NCBI RefSeq assembly: GCF_024207115.1
Contig: NZ_CP100128.1
Span: 3,162,001-3,226,000, forward strand
DNA length: 64,000 bases
Source of the DNA: Chromobacterium sp. IIBBL 290-4
GTDB taxonomy: Bacteria > Pseudomonadota > Gammaproteobacteria > Burkholderiales > Chromobacteriaceae
Direction: 5' to 3'
The notes under the pieces were generated by a model. The model was not told the origin of the DNA, made no database searches, and saw only the letters and a program-made list of their open reading frames with translations. The position numbers and the translations under genes are program-made. Of the stretch, positions 37,749-46,518 are shown piece after piece. Position 1 is the first letter of the stretch, and every line of letters starts with the position of its first letter.

Positions 37749-37975
37749 AGTTAATTGAAGCTATGATCGTATTTAGATTACTCCGGAAATGATTCTAGCG
37801 TGTTAGAGGAATGACTTGAGACTGGGTTCATGGCCGGAGTAATATTTTATTTTACAGTACAACTAGTGTTCACCGTCTCGTGTTGATATGTAAATACAGC
37901 ATCTATTCCGTTTTCATCTATTGCAATATGGATTTTAGGTAAGATTTTATAACCTGAAAAATTTATACGTGGCCC

Positions 37976-39217
37976 ATGATGAAAAAATTCGGCGCTCTTT
38001 TTATTGTTCAGGGTATTAATTATGTTTCACCTTTAATCTTGATTCCAGTCTTAACTCATCGATTGGGTGTGGCTGCTTGGGGAAAGATATCCATACTAAT
38101 TTCCCTGACCGTATTTTCATTAGTTTTTATTGAGTATGCATTCCATCTTTCTGGTGTAAGGGCTGTCGCACAGTGTAAAAACGATGAGGAGGAGCTGAAT
38201 GGGCTATTCGTCAATGTAGTAGGGGCTAAATTTATTTTGGGGCTCATGTTTTCTACATTATCATGTATTCTATATTTCTATTTCCTCTCTTCCTATATCA
38301 ATGAAATAGAATTTCTCAGTTGGCTTCTTTCCACGATCGCTCAGTCTCAAACGGGTGCCTGGTATTTTCAGGGGCAGCAGCGCAGTGTCCTTGGTTTTGG
38401 AATGGAAGCTGCATCGAGACTCATATCAACAGTATTGGCTATTATCGTTGTCCATGTCCCCTCTGACATATGGAAATATTTCATTTCAATCGCGATAGGT
38501 TGGGCACCTGGTATTCTCTTCTCCATGTTTAGAGCGCATTTCTTTAAAAGTCTCTCTTTTTTTTCTATCCGGGACGTATATAAACTGCTCGTTTCTGGAT
38601 TCAATGCTTTTTTACTGAATGCTTGGGGGGCATTTTTTGTCAGCATGCCAACCATTGTTTTGAGTAAGGTTGTATCTTTAGAGGTTGTTGGATATTTCTC
38701 TTTGGCAGACAAAATAGTTAGGGCCATGTATGGGATTTATGTTCCATTTCATACTTATTTATTTCCTAAGATAGCTCGGCTTGCTATCGAGAATAAAGAT
38801 GCTGCCGCTTTATATGTGGCAAGAGGGTTGAAGGTTTGCATTGTGAGTGGGATTCTGGTTTCGCTTTCAATATTTCTTCTCGCAGACAATATTATTGTCT
38901 TTTGTTTCGGAGTGGATTTTTTTCCGGCATCTTCGGTTTTGAAAATGTACTCGTTGATGCCAACCATCTTAGTGATTAACTCAATATTGGTTGTCCAGTG
39001 GATGGTTAATTTAAGTGTGGAAAGAATTTATAATAAATGGAATGTGATATTTGGTTTTTTGAAGCTTTTTCTCGTTGCCTGGCTTGGGGTGAGGTTTGGG
39101 GCGGAAGGCGCAGTTATTGCTATTTCTAGTTCGGATGCAGCCTGTCTTTTGGCTAGTTATTTTAGTTTAAAGAAGATAGGGTTAACTCCATTTGTTTGTG
39201 AGCTAAAAAATGTCTAA
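37976..39217 (+). CDS. wzx: Wzx-type polysaccharide repeat-unit flippase
   Basis: 413 aa, almost wholly hydrophobic with about 12 membrane helices and short charged loops. It opens MMKKFGALFIVQGINYVSPL and LILIPVLTHRLGVAAWGKI, the classic N-terminus of RfbX/Wzx flippases of the MATE/MOP superfamily. The protein should move the undecaprenyl-linked repeat unit to the periplasmic face. It follows a 227-bp gap after the SDR gene and overlaps the polymerase gene by 8 bp. Such proteins diverge quickly, so the substrate cannot be read off. Confidence 0.9.
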   Translation: MMKKFGALFIVQGINYVSPLILIPVLTHRLGVAAWGKISILISLTVFSLVFIEYAFHLSGVRAVAQCKNDEEELNGLFVNVVGAKFILGLMFSTLSCILYFYFLSSYINEIEFLSWLLSTIAQSQTGAWYFQGQQRSVLGFGMEAASRLISTVLAIIVVHVPSDIWKYFISIAIGWAPGILFSMFRAHFFKSLSFFSIRDVYKLLVSGFNAFLLNAWGAFFVSMPTIVLSKVVSLEVVGYFSLADKIVRAMYGIYVPFHTYLFPKIARLAIENKDAAALYVARGLKVCIVSGILVSLSIFLLADNIIVFCFGVDFFPASSVLKMYSLMPTILVINSILVVQWMVNLSVERIYNKWNVIFGFLKLFLVAWLGVRFGAEGAVIAISSSDAACLLASYFSLKKIGLTPFVCELKNV

Positions 39218-40379
39218 ATCCTTCATGTTGCGTTTTTTTCTCATGATTTTACCACTGCAATTTATTATTCTGTTGCCATTGGGGGATAAGGGGTCGGGTA
39301 TTAGGTTGTATCATGTGGTTGGAATGGTGGCTTTCTGCTTGTTTGTGCTGTTTCGATTTTACGCGGGTAGGTTTCTAATTTTTAGAACAGTAAAGCTGGA
39401 TGTCTTATTTTATTTTTCTGGCATTGTTTTGGTGGAGTTTTTTAACTCAAGCTCGAGGGACTACTTTCAGTTAGTGCTGCCTGTGTTTGCATTCCTAAGC
39501 TACCTGATTGGTGCCGTGGCGCTTTTTGATATTTCAGAACGCAAGTTGAATGAAACTTTAAAGAATGCGGCCCTTGTATTTTTTTTAATTGTCTTTTTGA
39601 AAAATATTTTTTTCTTGCCAGAACTTTTGTCAACTTTTAATCAAGGGCAGGAGGCATTGATTGGCATACCTTGGATAACTGCTGGTGGGCCGAACATAGA
39701 ATCAACAGTTTTGGTTATGATGCTAAGTTTATTCATTGGGTCTCGGCGAATGTGGTGGCTTTCTGGTTTGGTTTTTTTAAGTTGTATTCTTTACCAATCC
39801 AGAACTTCAACTCTATTGTTTTTGTTTATTTGTGCTTTGCACGTTTCTATTAAATATAAAGGTATTTTCCGACTTTCCATTTTCTTGGCGGGTTTTGCTG
39901 CATTTATTTCGGTTGTTGCTGCTTCAGGTATTTCAAATAGATTTGAAAATGTTTCGGATGAATTTGATGAGTCTACGGTTGGGCGTTATTTTTTATGGAC
40001 TTCAGCTGTGGATCTTATTCAAGATAATTATCTTGGTTATGGCTTGGGTGAGGGTGTCCAGAAGATTGAATCAGAGGCAGATAGGGAGTTGGCGGAAAAT
40101 AATTTTCATAACATTTATTTGCAATCTGCGGTAGATTCCGGTGTGATTTTCTCAGCACTGTTGTTGTTGATTGCTGCTAGAAGAATATATGCTTCGATAA
40201 AAAGTGGATCTACAGTTTCCCCATATGATCTGATTGTATGTATGTATTTTATCAGTGGATTTGTGCAGTTTACAGGCTATGATGCTATTGGTTGGCTTTT
40301 TATTGGGATCGCCGACTCGATGAGGTCTAGTACATTCCAATCTAAAATAATAACGTCTCCCCTGCCGCGGCTGACTTAA
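39210..40379 (+). CDS. wzy: Wzy-type polysaccharide polymerase (O-antigen polymerase/ligase fold)
   Basis: 389 aa with about 10-11 membrane helices and one larger periplasmic loop (about 240-300). The loop contains STVGRYFLWTSAVDLIQDN, then YLGYGLGEG and ENNFHNIYLQSAVDSGV. The NxxH-type segment followed by a hydrophobic stretch is typical of the Wzy_C domain shared by O-antigen polymerases and ligases. Its place directly after wzx and before two glycosyltransferases argues for polymerase rather than ligase. No chain-length regulator (Wzz) gene is in the island. Confidence 0.88.
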   Translation: MSKSFMLRFFLMILPLQFIILLPLGDKGSGIRLYHVVGMVAFCLFVLFRFYAGRFLIFRTVKLDVLFYFSGIVLVEFFNSSSRDYFQLVLPVFAFLSYLIGAVALFDISERKLNETLKNAALVFFLIVFLKNIFFLPELLSTFNQGQEALIGIPWITAGGPNIESTVLVMMLSLFIGSRRMWWLSGLVFLSCILYQSRTSTLLFLFICALHVSIKYKGIFRLSIFLAGFAAFISVVAASGISNRFENVSDEFDESTVGRYFLWTSAVDLIQDNYLGYGLGEGVQKIESEADRELAENNFHNIYLQSAVDSGVIFSALLLLIAARRIYASIKSGSTVSPYDLIVCMYFISGFVQFTGYDAIGWLFIGIADSMRSSTFQSKIITSPLPRLT

Positions 40380-40456
40380 GCTTGTTTATTTTATGTTTTT
40401 GCTTGGGATGTAATTTCATTTGTAATGAATTTATTTAAGATGGCATAGGGGATGCG

Positions 40457-41281
40457 ATGGCGCCAATTTCAGTAATAATGAGCACTTACTCTGGAGTTAA
40501 AGAGGAATGGCTGAAGCTGTCCCTGCAAAGTTTGGTAGGCCAAACACTATTGCCGGCACAGATCGTACTGGTCATTGATGGTGAGGTTTCTGCTGGCCAA
40601 ATTTCCATCATTGAAAAGGTTAGCAGGGAACATGAAAATATTGAATTTACGGTTTTGCGCCAAATTCCTCAAAAAGGCTTGGCGGCAGCCTTAAATTATG
40701 GACTTGAGAAGGCGAAATATTCTATTGTCGCAAGAATGGATAGCGATGATATATGTGAGTTAAATAGATTTGAACTGCAGTATGCCTACCTTGATGAGCA
40801 TCCTGATGTCGACGTAGTGTGCTCATGGCATGCTGAGTTCGAAACTGAGGGCAAGATATTATCGTTAAAGCAAACGCCAGAAAAGCATGAAAAAATTAAA
40901 AGCTCTCTTAACTATAGAAATGTAATCTCGCATCCAACCATGATGTTGCGTAAAGACTCAATCCTCCGTGTTGGCGGATATGATGAAAGTGTTGGTTTGC
41001 TCGAAGACTATGATTTGCATTTAAGGTTACTTAATGCGGGTGCTCGTTATTACTGTATGTCGGTCCCGCTGGTGAATGTGAGGGTTTCCATATCGCAAAA
41101 AAATAGGCGGGGTGGAGTTATGTACTTGATACGGGAAATAAAATTCAGAACTAAATCCATGGCTCTCAGGCGCCTTAGTTTTTCAGGCTGGGTTGTTGGA
41201 ATTTTTTTGTATCCTATTTTCAGACTAAGTCCGCCGTGGTTGAAAGGGGCGCTTTATTCTTTTGTTAGGAGCGGCAAGTAA
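40457..41281 (+). CDS. Family-2 glycosyltransferase (AmsE/WcaA-like)
   Basis: 274 aa, cytoplasmic GT-A fold. The nucleotide-binding start is PISVIMSTYSGVKEEWL, LPAQIVLVIDGE follows, the metal-binding DxD is in VARMDSDDICE, and acceptor-side motifs are HPTMMLRKDSI and GLLEDYDLHLRL (the Glu-Asp that acts as base region). It should add one sugar of the repeat unit on the lipid carrier. The donor sugar cannot be assigned. A ribosome site GGGG precedes the ATG. Confidence 0.92.
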   Translation: MAPISVIMSTYSGVKEEWLKLSLQSLVGQTLLPAQIVLVIDGEVSAGQISIIEKVSREHENIEFTVLRQIPQKGLAAALNYGLEKAKYSIVARMDSDDICELNRFELQYAYLDEHPDVDVVCSWHAEFETEGKILSLKQTPEKHEKIKSSLNYRNVISHPTMMLRKDSILRVGGYDESVGLLEDYDLHLRLLNAGARYYCMSVPLVNVRVSISQKNRRGGVMYLIREIKFRTKSMALRRLSFSGWVVGIFLYPIFRLSPPWLKGALYSFVRSGK

Positions 41282-41300
41282 AATTTAGTGGAGATTCGAT

Positions 41301-42161
41301 ATGTCTAATTCTATCGCCGGTGGCTCACGTACAACCACAGTATCAAAACCAAGAGTTTCTGTATTAACCTTTGTCCGCAATGCTGTTAATACTTTGCCTT
41401 TGACTATTGCATGTGTGGATGCGCAAACTAGCAAGGATAATATAGAGTATATCGTTGTGGATGGTGAGTCTACCGATGGGACGGTAGAGGTTATCAAGAG
41501 CTTGGATAGTAAAATAAGTAAATGGATTTCTGAAAAGGATCGTGGCATTGTTGATGCCCAGAATAAAGCAATAAAATTAGCAGTAGGGGATTATGTTTTT
41601 TGTCTGAATGCTGACGATTGGGTTGACCCAGATTTCATAGAGAAAGCACTGCAGGCAATCGGGTGCGGCGAGGTCGACATTGTATATGGTGATGTTGTTG
41701 TTCATGCCGAAGATGGTAAGGAGCTGCATCGCTTAGCTGGAAGTGAACGTTTCTTTTCAACTCTCGGATCAAAATATCAAATGCCCTGCGTTAATTTCCC
41801 GACAATGGTGATCAAGAGATCGCTTTTTGATAGGGTTGGTTTTTTTGATGAAAGCTTCAAAGTGGCGCCAGATTTTGAATGGCTGCTTCGGGCTAATAAA
41901 AATATATTTGATATTAAGATTTTATATCTAAAGGGTTTGGTTACCCATTTCCGCTTGGGGGGTAATTCAGATCTGCATTATTTTGATGGATTAAAAGAGG
42001 CTAAACGCGCCTCTTTGCTACATGGTGGAGGGACCTTTCTTGCAAATTGTTATATGTTTAAGCGAGTTCTTATGCATTGTTTTAAGTCTATTGTTTTTAA
42101 GAGTTTTCCACCTGCTGTCGTGCAGCATTGCTTGAATTTTTTCAGGCGCTATTTAGTCTAG
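41301..42161 (+). CDS. Family-2 glycosyltransferase, last gene of the island
   Basis: 286 aa GT-A glycosyltransferase. Seen: VLTFVRNAVNTLPLTIACV at the N-terminus, YIVVDGESTDGTVEVI, the donor-site FCLNADDWVDPDFIEKAL with the DxD equivalent ADD, and NFPTMVIKRSLFDRVG. The WISEKDRGIVDAQNKAI segment is typical of WcaE-like and related enzymes. With the gene before it this is only the second transferase in the island, so the repeat unit may be a trisaccharide (initiating sugar plus two). It ends at the return to GC-rich DNA. Confidence 0.92.
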   Translation: MSNSIAGGSRTTTVSKPRVSVLTFVRNAVNTLPLTIACVDAQTSKDNIEYIVVDGESTDGTVEVIKSLDSKISKWISEKDRGIVDAQNKAIKLAVGDYVFCLNADDWVDPDFIEKALQAIGCGEVDIVYGDVVVHAEDGKELHRLAGSERFFSTLGSKYQMPCVNFPTMVIKRSLFDRVGFFDESFKVAPDFEWLLRANKNIFDIKILYLKGLVTHFRLGGNSDLHYFDGLKEAKRASLLHGGGTFLANCYMFKRVLMHCFKSIVFKSFPPAVVQHCLNFFRRYLV

Positions 42162-42385
42162 GAGGATGCTTTTTGATACAAGATCGGTTTTGCTTGACCT
42201 CCTCCGTTCCAAAGCGCTAGCTCGCCAGATGACTGATCGGCTTGGAGAGGAGGCGGGTGCGTGTCGAAGGCGTTTGGGTGTGGCAAATATTGCCGTTCCT
42301 GACGACTGTTTATGTCGATGGGCTTGTTGCCGGCGCGCGGCGCGCGGCGCGTGATTGGGCTTGAGGAGAGTCTGGCGGTTAGGGA

Positions 42386-42433
42386 GCATCGCGAAGCACG
42401 CGCCAAGTTTCGGGGGCGTGAACTTCGCGATGC
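42386..42433. repeat. Long inverted repeat at the island's right end
   Basis: GCATCGCGAAG (42386-42396) pairs perfectly with CTTCGCGATGC (42423-42433). Inside it CACGC and GCGTG extend the pairing after a two-base bulge. It sits between the converging glycosyltransferase and ABC ATPase genes, 14 bp past the latter's stop. It may be a bidirectional terminator, although no T-tract follows, or a boundary mark of the island. The rest of the 286-bp gap (42162-42447) shows no gene. Confidence 0.65.
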
Positions 42434-42447
42434 GTCTTGGCGCGGGC

Positions 42448-43452
42448 TCAGCGCACCTCGCGCAAGTCTTCGCGCGCGATTTTCAGCTTGACCGCGGTGC
42501 CGCTGGCCAGCAGGTCGGCGGCGTTGCGGTTAAGCCTGTCCACTTGCAGCGTGGCGCCGCCGGTTTCCACCTGGTAACGGATGATGTTGCCCAGGAGCTG
42601 GTGCTGGCGGATCACCGCCGGCAGCGCGTCGTCCGCCGTCTGCTCATGGGCCAGCAACTGGATGGATTCCGGACGGATGGCCAGGTGGCCGCTGATTTCC
42701 AGCCCCAGCAGCGCGCGGCTTTCCTGGGCCGTCAGCAGATTGTAGTTGCCCATGAAGCGGGCGACGAACTCGGTGGCCGGCTGGGTGTAGATGGTCTCCG
42801 CCGCGCCTTCCTGCTCCACCTTGCCCTGGTTCATCACGAAGATGCGGTCCGACATGGTCAGCGCTTCCTCTTGATCGTGGGTCACGAAAATAGTGGTCAG
42901 GCCCAGGCGACGCTGGATGTCGCGGATCTGCTCGCGCAGATTTTTGCGGATGCGGGCGTCCAGCGCCGACAGGGGTTCGTCCAGCAGCAGCAATCGCGGC
43001 TCCACCACCAGGGCGCGCGCCAGAGCCACGCGTTGGCGTTGGCCGCCGGACAGTTGGTGCGGGAAGTGCTTCTCGCGGCCGTTCAGTTCCACCAGCGCGA
43101 TCACTTCGCCCACCTTGCGGCGGATTTCGTCGGCGCTGCGCTTCTGCATCTTCAGGCCGAAGGCGATGTTGTCCGCCACGTTCATATTGGGGAACAGCGC
43201 GTAGCTCTGGAACACCATGCCGATGCCGCGCTTCTGCGGCGACTGGTGGGTGATGTCGTCGCCGGCCAGGCGGATGGCGCCGCCGCTGGGCGTTTCGAAA
43301 CCGGCGATCATGCGCAGCACCGTGGTTTTGCCGCAGCCGGACGGGCCCAGAAAAGTGATGAATTCGCCGGCTTCCACCTGCATGTTGAAATCGTGCACCA
43401 CGGCTTGCTGGCCGAAGCGCTTGTTCAGATGATCGATTTGCAGAAATGCCAT
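42448..43452 (-). CDS. ABC importer ATPase (PotA/FbpC/PhnT type)
   Basis: 334 aa. Walker A GPSGCGKTT, Q-loop GMVFQSYALFPNMNV, signature LSGGQRQRVALARAL, Walker B LLLLDEPLSALD and switch His VTHDQEEALTMS are complete. The C-terminal region (about 240-334) is a TOBE-like regulatory domain with GHLAIRPESIQLL. The class energises uptake of iron(III), polyamines, or 2-aminoethylphosphonate and related anions. The ATG used is preceded by GGAAGC; a longer reading frame starts 19 codons upstream inside the permease gene. It lies 13 bp after that gene. Confidence 0.94.
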   Translation of the reverse strand: MAFLQIDHLNKRFGQQAVVHDFNMQVEAGEFITFLGPSGCGKTTVLRMIAGFETPSGGAIRLAGDDITHQSPQKRGIGMVFQSYALFPNMNVADNIAFGLKMQKRSADEIRRKVGEVIALVELNGREKHFPHQLSGGQRQRVALARALVVEPRLLLLDEPLSALDARIRKNLREQIRDIQRRLGLTTIFVTHDQEEALTMSDRIFVMNQGKVEQEGAAETIYTQPATEFVARFMGNYNLLTAQESRALLGLEISGHLAIRPESIQLLAHEQTADDALPAVIRQHQLLGNIIRYQVETGGATLQVDRLNRNAADLLASGTAVKLKIAREDLREVR

Positions 43453-43465
43453 GATTGCTTCCGTT

Positions 43466-44266
43466 TCAATGTTCGTCGGCGCCGAGAGCGGCGCGGTTGC
43501 GGCTGACAACCTGCATCAAGCCCATCGCGGCCCAGGTGACCAGGAAGGCGATGATGGCCAGCGCGGCCGGCTCGTAGGCGCGGTTGGCGCCGATCAGCTG
43601 CAAGTAGGGACCGAAGGCCGGGCGAGCCAGCAGGCTGGCCAGCGTGAACTCGCCGATCACGATGGCGAAGGTCAGGAAGGCGCCGGACAGGATGGCGGTT
43701 TTCAGATTGGGGAAGATCACCAGCCTGAGGATGTCGAACCAGCCGCTGCCCAGGCTTTGCGCCGCCTCGGTCAGCGAGCGCACGTCGATGGCGGACAGGC
43801 CGGTATCGACCGAGCGGTACAGATAGGGCAGGGCCAAGGTCACGTAGCCGAAGACCAGCAGCAGGTCGGTGCTGCGTTCGCTGCCGGTGAAGGGCAGCCA
43901 GCCGCCGCTGCCGTACAGCCGCAGATAGCCGAATACCAGCACGATGGCGGGGATCACCAGCGGCAACAGGGTGATGAACTCGATCAGCGGACGCAGCCGC
44001 GGCAGTTTCAGCTGCACCCAGAAGGCGGTGGGCACCACCAGCACAATGCCGACCAGGATGGTCAACAGCGCCAGCAGCGCGGAGTAGCCGAAGCTGGCCT
44101 GGAAGCCGGGGTCGGACAGCACCACCTTGTAGGCCTCAAAGCTGTAGCCCTCGCGCTTCATCTTCAGGCTGAACTCGAAAGTGGCGATCAAGGGCAACAG
44201 GAAGTAGCCGCTGCCCAGCAGGATGGCGAGCCAGGCGCCGAAGCGGGATGAGGTCTTGGTTTTCAT
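43466..44266 (-). CDS. ABC importer inner-membrane permease 2
   Basis: 266 aa with six hydrophobic helices. The EAA loop that docks on the ATPase is LTEAAQSLGSGWFDILRLVI, as in PotC/FbpB-type permeases. The start is the ATG with GGGAGG upstream; it overlaps the end of the preceding permease gene (ATGA). It pairs with the 303-aa permease as a heterodimeric channel. Confidence 0.92.
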   Translation of the reverse strand: MKTKTSSRFGAWLAILLGSGYFLLPLIATFEFSLKMKREGYSFEAYKVVLSDPGFQASFGYSALLALLTILVGIVLVVPTAFWVQLKLPRLRPLIEFITLLPLVIPAIVLVFGYLRLYGSGGWLPFTGSERSTDLLLVFGYVTLALPYLYRSVDTGLSAIDVRSLTEAAQSLGSGWFDILRLVIFPNLKTAILSGAFLTFAIVIGEFTLASLLARPAFGPYLQLIGANRAYEPAALAIIAFLVTWAAMGLMQVVSRNRAALGADEH

Positions 44267-45174
44267 GCGGCCTCCCTCAGGCTGCGCTTGCGCAGCCAGA
44301 TATAACCGGCGTTGGCGCTGCCGGTGATCAGCACCATGCCCAGCGCCAGCGCGTAGCCCAGGTTCTGGTCGTGCAGCACGTCGCCGTGGATTTGCGCGTA
44401 CAGCAGGATGGTGACGATATTGAGCGAGCTGCCGGTCAGCGCGTAAGCGGTGGCTACCGCGCCGAAGGCATTGGCGAACAGCAGCAGCGCCGAGCCAACC
44501 AGGCTGGGCCACAGCACCGGCAGCGCGATATGGCGCCAGTAGGCGAAGCCGGAGCCGCCCAGGCTCTCGCAAGCCTCGCGCCATTCCTCTTTCAAGCCTT
44601 CCACGGCAGGGGCAATGATCAACACCATCAGCGGCACCTGGAAGTACAAATAGGTGAGAGTGAGGCCAGCGAAGCTGAGGATGGAAAAGCCGCTGGCGTA
44701 GAGATCGACATCCAGGTATTTGCGCAGCAGCATGGTCACCAGGCCCATCCGTCCCAGCGTGGACAGGAAGGCGAAGGCCAGCGGGATGCCGGCGAAGTTG
44801 GACGCCACGCCGGAAAAGGTGGTCAGCGTCGGGCGGATCCAGGCCGGCAGGCCGCCGCGTATCGCCGCCAGCGCCAGCAGCAGGCCCAGCAGCGTGCCCA
44901 GAATGGCCGAGGCGGCGCTGATCTCAAGGCTGATCTTGTAGGCGCTGAGAATGCTGTCGTCGAACAGGCGGACGATGTTGTTCAGGGTGAAATGGCCTTG
45001 CGCGTCCTGAAAGGCGCCTATCATCAGCATGCCGGTGGGCAGAATCAGGAACAGCAGGGCGAACAGCAAGAAGGGCGCGACGCCCAGCCACGACAACAGC
45101 GAGGCGCGGATGGCGCCGGGAGGGTTGGCGGTGCGGGGGGCGGGTGTCGGCATGGTGTCTGAGGATGCGGACAT
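44263..45174 (-). CDS. ABC importer inner-membrane permease 1
   Basis: 303 aa with six or seven hydrophobic helices. After a short Pro-rich cytoplasmic N-terminus comes the first helix LLSWLGVAPFLLFALLFLIL. The EAA loop reads EEWREACESLGGSGFAYWRH. It is similar in plan to PotB/PhnU-type permeases. The start is not sharply defined: the chosen ATG at 45174 has only GAGAAA upstream, and the frame remains open further up. It is in one operon with the binding protein (66 bp apart), second permease and ATPase. Confidence 0.9.
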   Translation of the reverse strand: MSASSDTMPTPAPRTANPPGAIRASLLSWLGVAPFLLFALLFLILPTGMLMIGAFQDAQGHFTLNNIVRLFDDSILSAYKISLEISAASAILGTLLGLLLALAAIRGGLPAWIRPTLTTFSGVASNFAGIPLAFAFLSTLGRMGLVTMLLRKYLDVDLYASGFSILSFAGLTLTYLYFQVPLMVLIIAPAVEGLKEEWREACESLGGSGFAYWRHIALPVLWPSLVGSALLLFANAFGAVATAYALTGSSLNIVTILLYAQIHGDVLHDQNLGYALALGMVLITGSANAGYIWLRKRSLREAA

Positions 45175-45239
45175 CGATGTTTCTCGTGGGTGGTAAAAGG
45201 GCCGCCCATGGCGGCCCTGGGTGAGACAGGATGCGGGTG

Positions 45240-46340
45240 TTACTTCACATTGCTGCCGACTACGCTGTCCCACTGCTTGGTGATGCCGGCCTTGTAGGCC
45301 TCTTGCTGCTCGATGGTCGGGAATACGGCCTTCTTGTAAGCGGCGGCGTCCGGCAGCTTGTTGATCAGTTCGGCCGGAATCTTGTTCTTGGCGGTCAGAT
45401 CATTGAAGCGGATCGGGTGGCAGTAGCCCTTCAACCAGGCCACTTGGCCTTCGTCGGAGAACAGGTATTCCATCCACAGCTTGGCGGCGCTCGGGTGCGG
45501 CGCGTAGGCGCTGATGGCCTGGGCGTAAACGCCGGCCACTACGCCGGACTTCGGCACGATCACGTCGACCTTGGGGTTGCCCTTCAGCGTGTCGCGGTCG
45601 GCCAGGGCGTTGTAGTCCCAGCGCACGATGATGGGGGTGGTGCCCTGGGCCAGCGAGGCGGCCTTGCCGATCACCGGCACGAAGTTGCCGTTCTTGTTCA
45701 GTTGCGAGAAGAACTTCAGGCCGGCGTCGGCGGCTTTGTTCACATCGCCCTTGGCGTGGGACAGGCCGGCGGCGAATACGCCCTGGATGGCCTGGTTGGC
45801 GGCGCGCGGGTCGCCGGCCAGGGCCACGGCGTTTTTGTATTCCGGCTTCAACAGGTCGGACCAGTCGGTCGGCGCCTTGCTGATCAGGTCTTTATTGACC
45901 TGGAAGGTCAGCACGCCGTAGTAGTCGCCGTACCAGTAGCCATCCTTGTCCTTGACGTTGTCCGGAATGGTTTTCCAGCTGGATACCTTGTACGGCTGCA
46001 GCAGGCCGGCGGCCTTGGCTTGCGGGCCGAAGGACAGGCCGACGTCGATCACGTCCGGCGCTTGCGGGCCCTTGTTATTCTTGTTGGCCTTGATGGCCTC
46101 CAGTTCGTCGGCGGAGCCGGCGTCCGGATTCAGTTCATTCACCTTGATGCCGTACTTGGCCTTGAAGCCGGCGATCACATTGCCGTAGCCGCACCAGTCA
46201 TGCGGCAGGGCGATGGTGTTCAGCTCGCCTTCTTTCTTGGCGGCGGCGATCAGCGCGTCCAGATTGGCGGCCATAGCGGCGTTGCCGATCACGGCCAAGG
46301 CGCCGGCGACGGCGATGTAGCCCAGTTTGTTCTTCATCAT
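45240..46340 (-). CDS. Periplasmic binding protein of the ABC importer (iron/polyamine/phosphonate class)
   Basis: 366 aa with signal peptide MMKNKLGYIAVAGALAVIG and cleavage after AMA. The mature part begins NLDALIAAAKKEGELNT, a start typical of the family-6/8 binding proteins that carry Fe3+ , thiamine or 2-aminoethylphosphonate. DVIDVGLSFGPQAKAAGLL and WYGDYYGVLTFQVNKDLI line the cleft and hinge. Two Cys (in DWCGYG and KGYCHPI) may form a disulphide. No catabolic gene for phosphonates or polyamines is next to it, so the substrate stays open. Two identical 11-bp repeats 22 bp apart lie upstream and may be its operator. Confidence 0.88.
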   Translation of the reverse strand: MMKNKLGYIAVAGALAVIGNAAMAANLDALIAAAKKEGELNTIALPHDWCGYGNVIAGFKAKYGIKVNELNPDAGSADELEAIKANKNNKGPQAPDVIDVGLSFGPQAKAAGLLQPYKVSSWKTIPDNVKDKDGYWYGDYYGVLTFQVNKDLISKAPTDWSDLLKPEYKNAVALAGDPRAANQAIQGVFAAGLSHAKGDVNKAADAGLKFFSQLNKNGNFVPVIGKAASLAQGTTPIIVRWDYNALADRDTLKGNPKVDVIVPKSGVVAGVYAQAISAYAPHPSAAKLWMEYLFSDEGQVAWLKGYCHPIRFNDLTAKNKIPAELINKLPDAAAYKKAVFPTIEQQEAYKAGITKQWDSVVGSNVK

Positions 46341-46402
46341 TGCTCCCCTTCCGGCCAGTGGCCTTATCTATCGAAAAACTGATGCGATGGTATGAGGGAT
46401 TG

Positions 46403-46435
46403 ATGACAAAACGACGTCATTAATATGACAAAACG
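46403..46435 (-). promoter_or_regulatory. Candidate operator: 11-bp direct repeat, two helical turns apart
   Basis: ATGACAAAACG occurs at 46403-46413 and again at 46425-46435, 22 bp start to start, in the gap upstream of the ABC binding-protein gene (start 46340). Exact direct repeats at two-turn spacing are common binding sites for regulator dimers acting on one DNA face. The regulator is unknown and no regulator gene is nearby. Confidence 0.45.
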
Positions 46436-46466
46436 GTTTCAGTCGACGATGTCTGCCAGCGTGGGC

Positions 46467-46501
46467 GAAAAAAAACCGCCAAGCCCGAAGGCAGTGGCGG
46501 C
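46467..46501 (-). terminator. Intrinsic terminator of hcnABC
   Basis: Read on the minus strand: CCGCCACTGCC, loop TTCG, GGCTTGGCGG, then eight T. The stem has a one-base offset but is stable. It starts about 18 bp after the hcnC stop. Confidence 0.85.
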
Positions 46502-46518
46502 TCATGAGAGGAACTTGA

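Noticed and set aside
37850..37975. Minus-strand transposase fragment between the SDR gene and wzx
   Set aside because: A short open stretch contains a phrase reminiscent of IS transposases (HIAIDENG) but it has no start, no catalytic residues and no inverted repeats, so it was not annotated.
42166..42354. 62-codon frame after the last glycosyltransferase
   Set aside because: No homology that I can recognise and low-complexity GC-rich end; more likely intergenic DNA.
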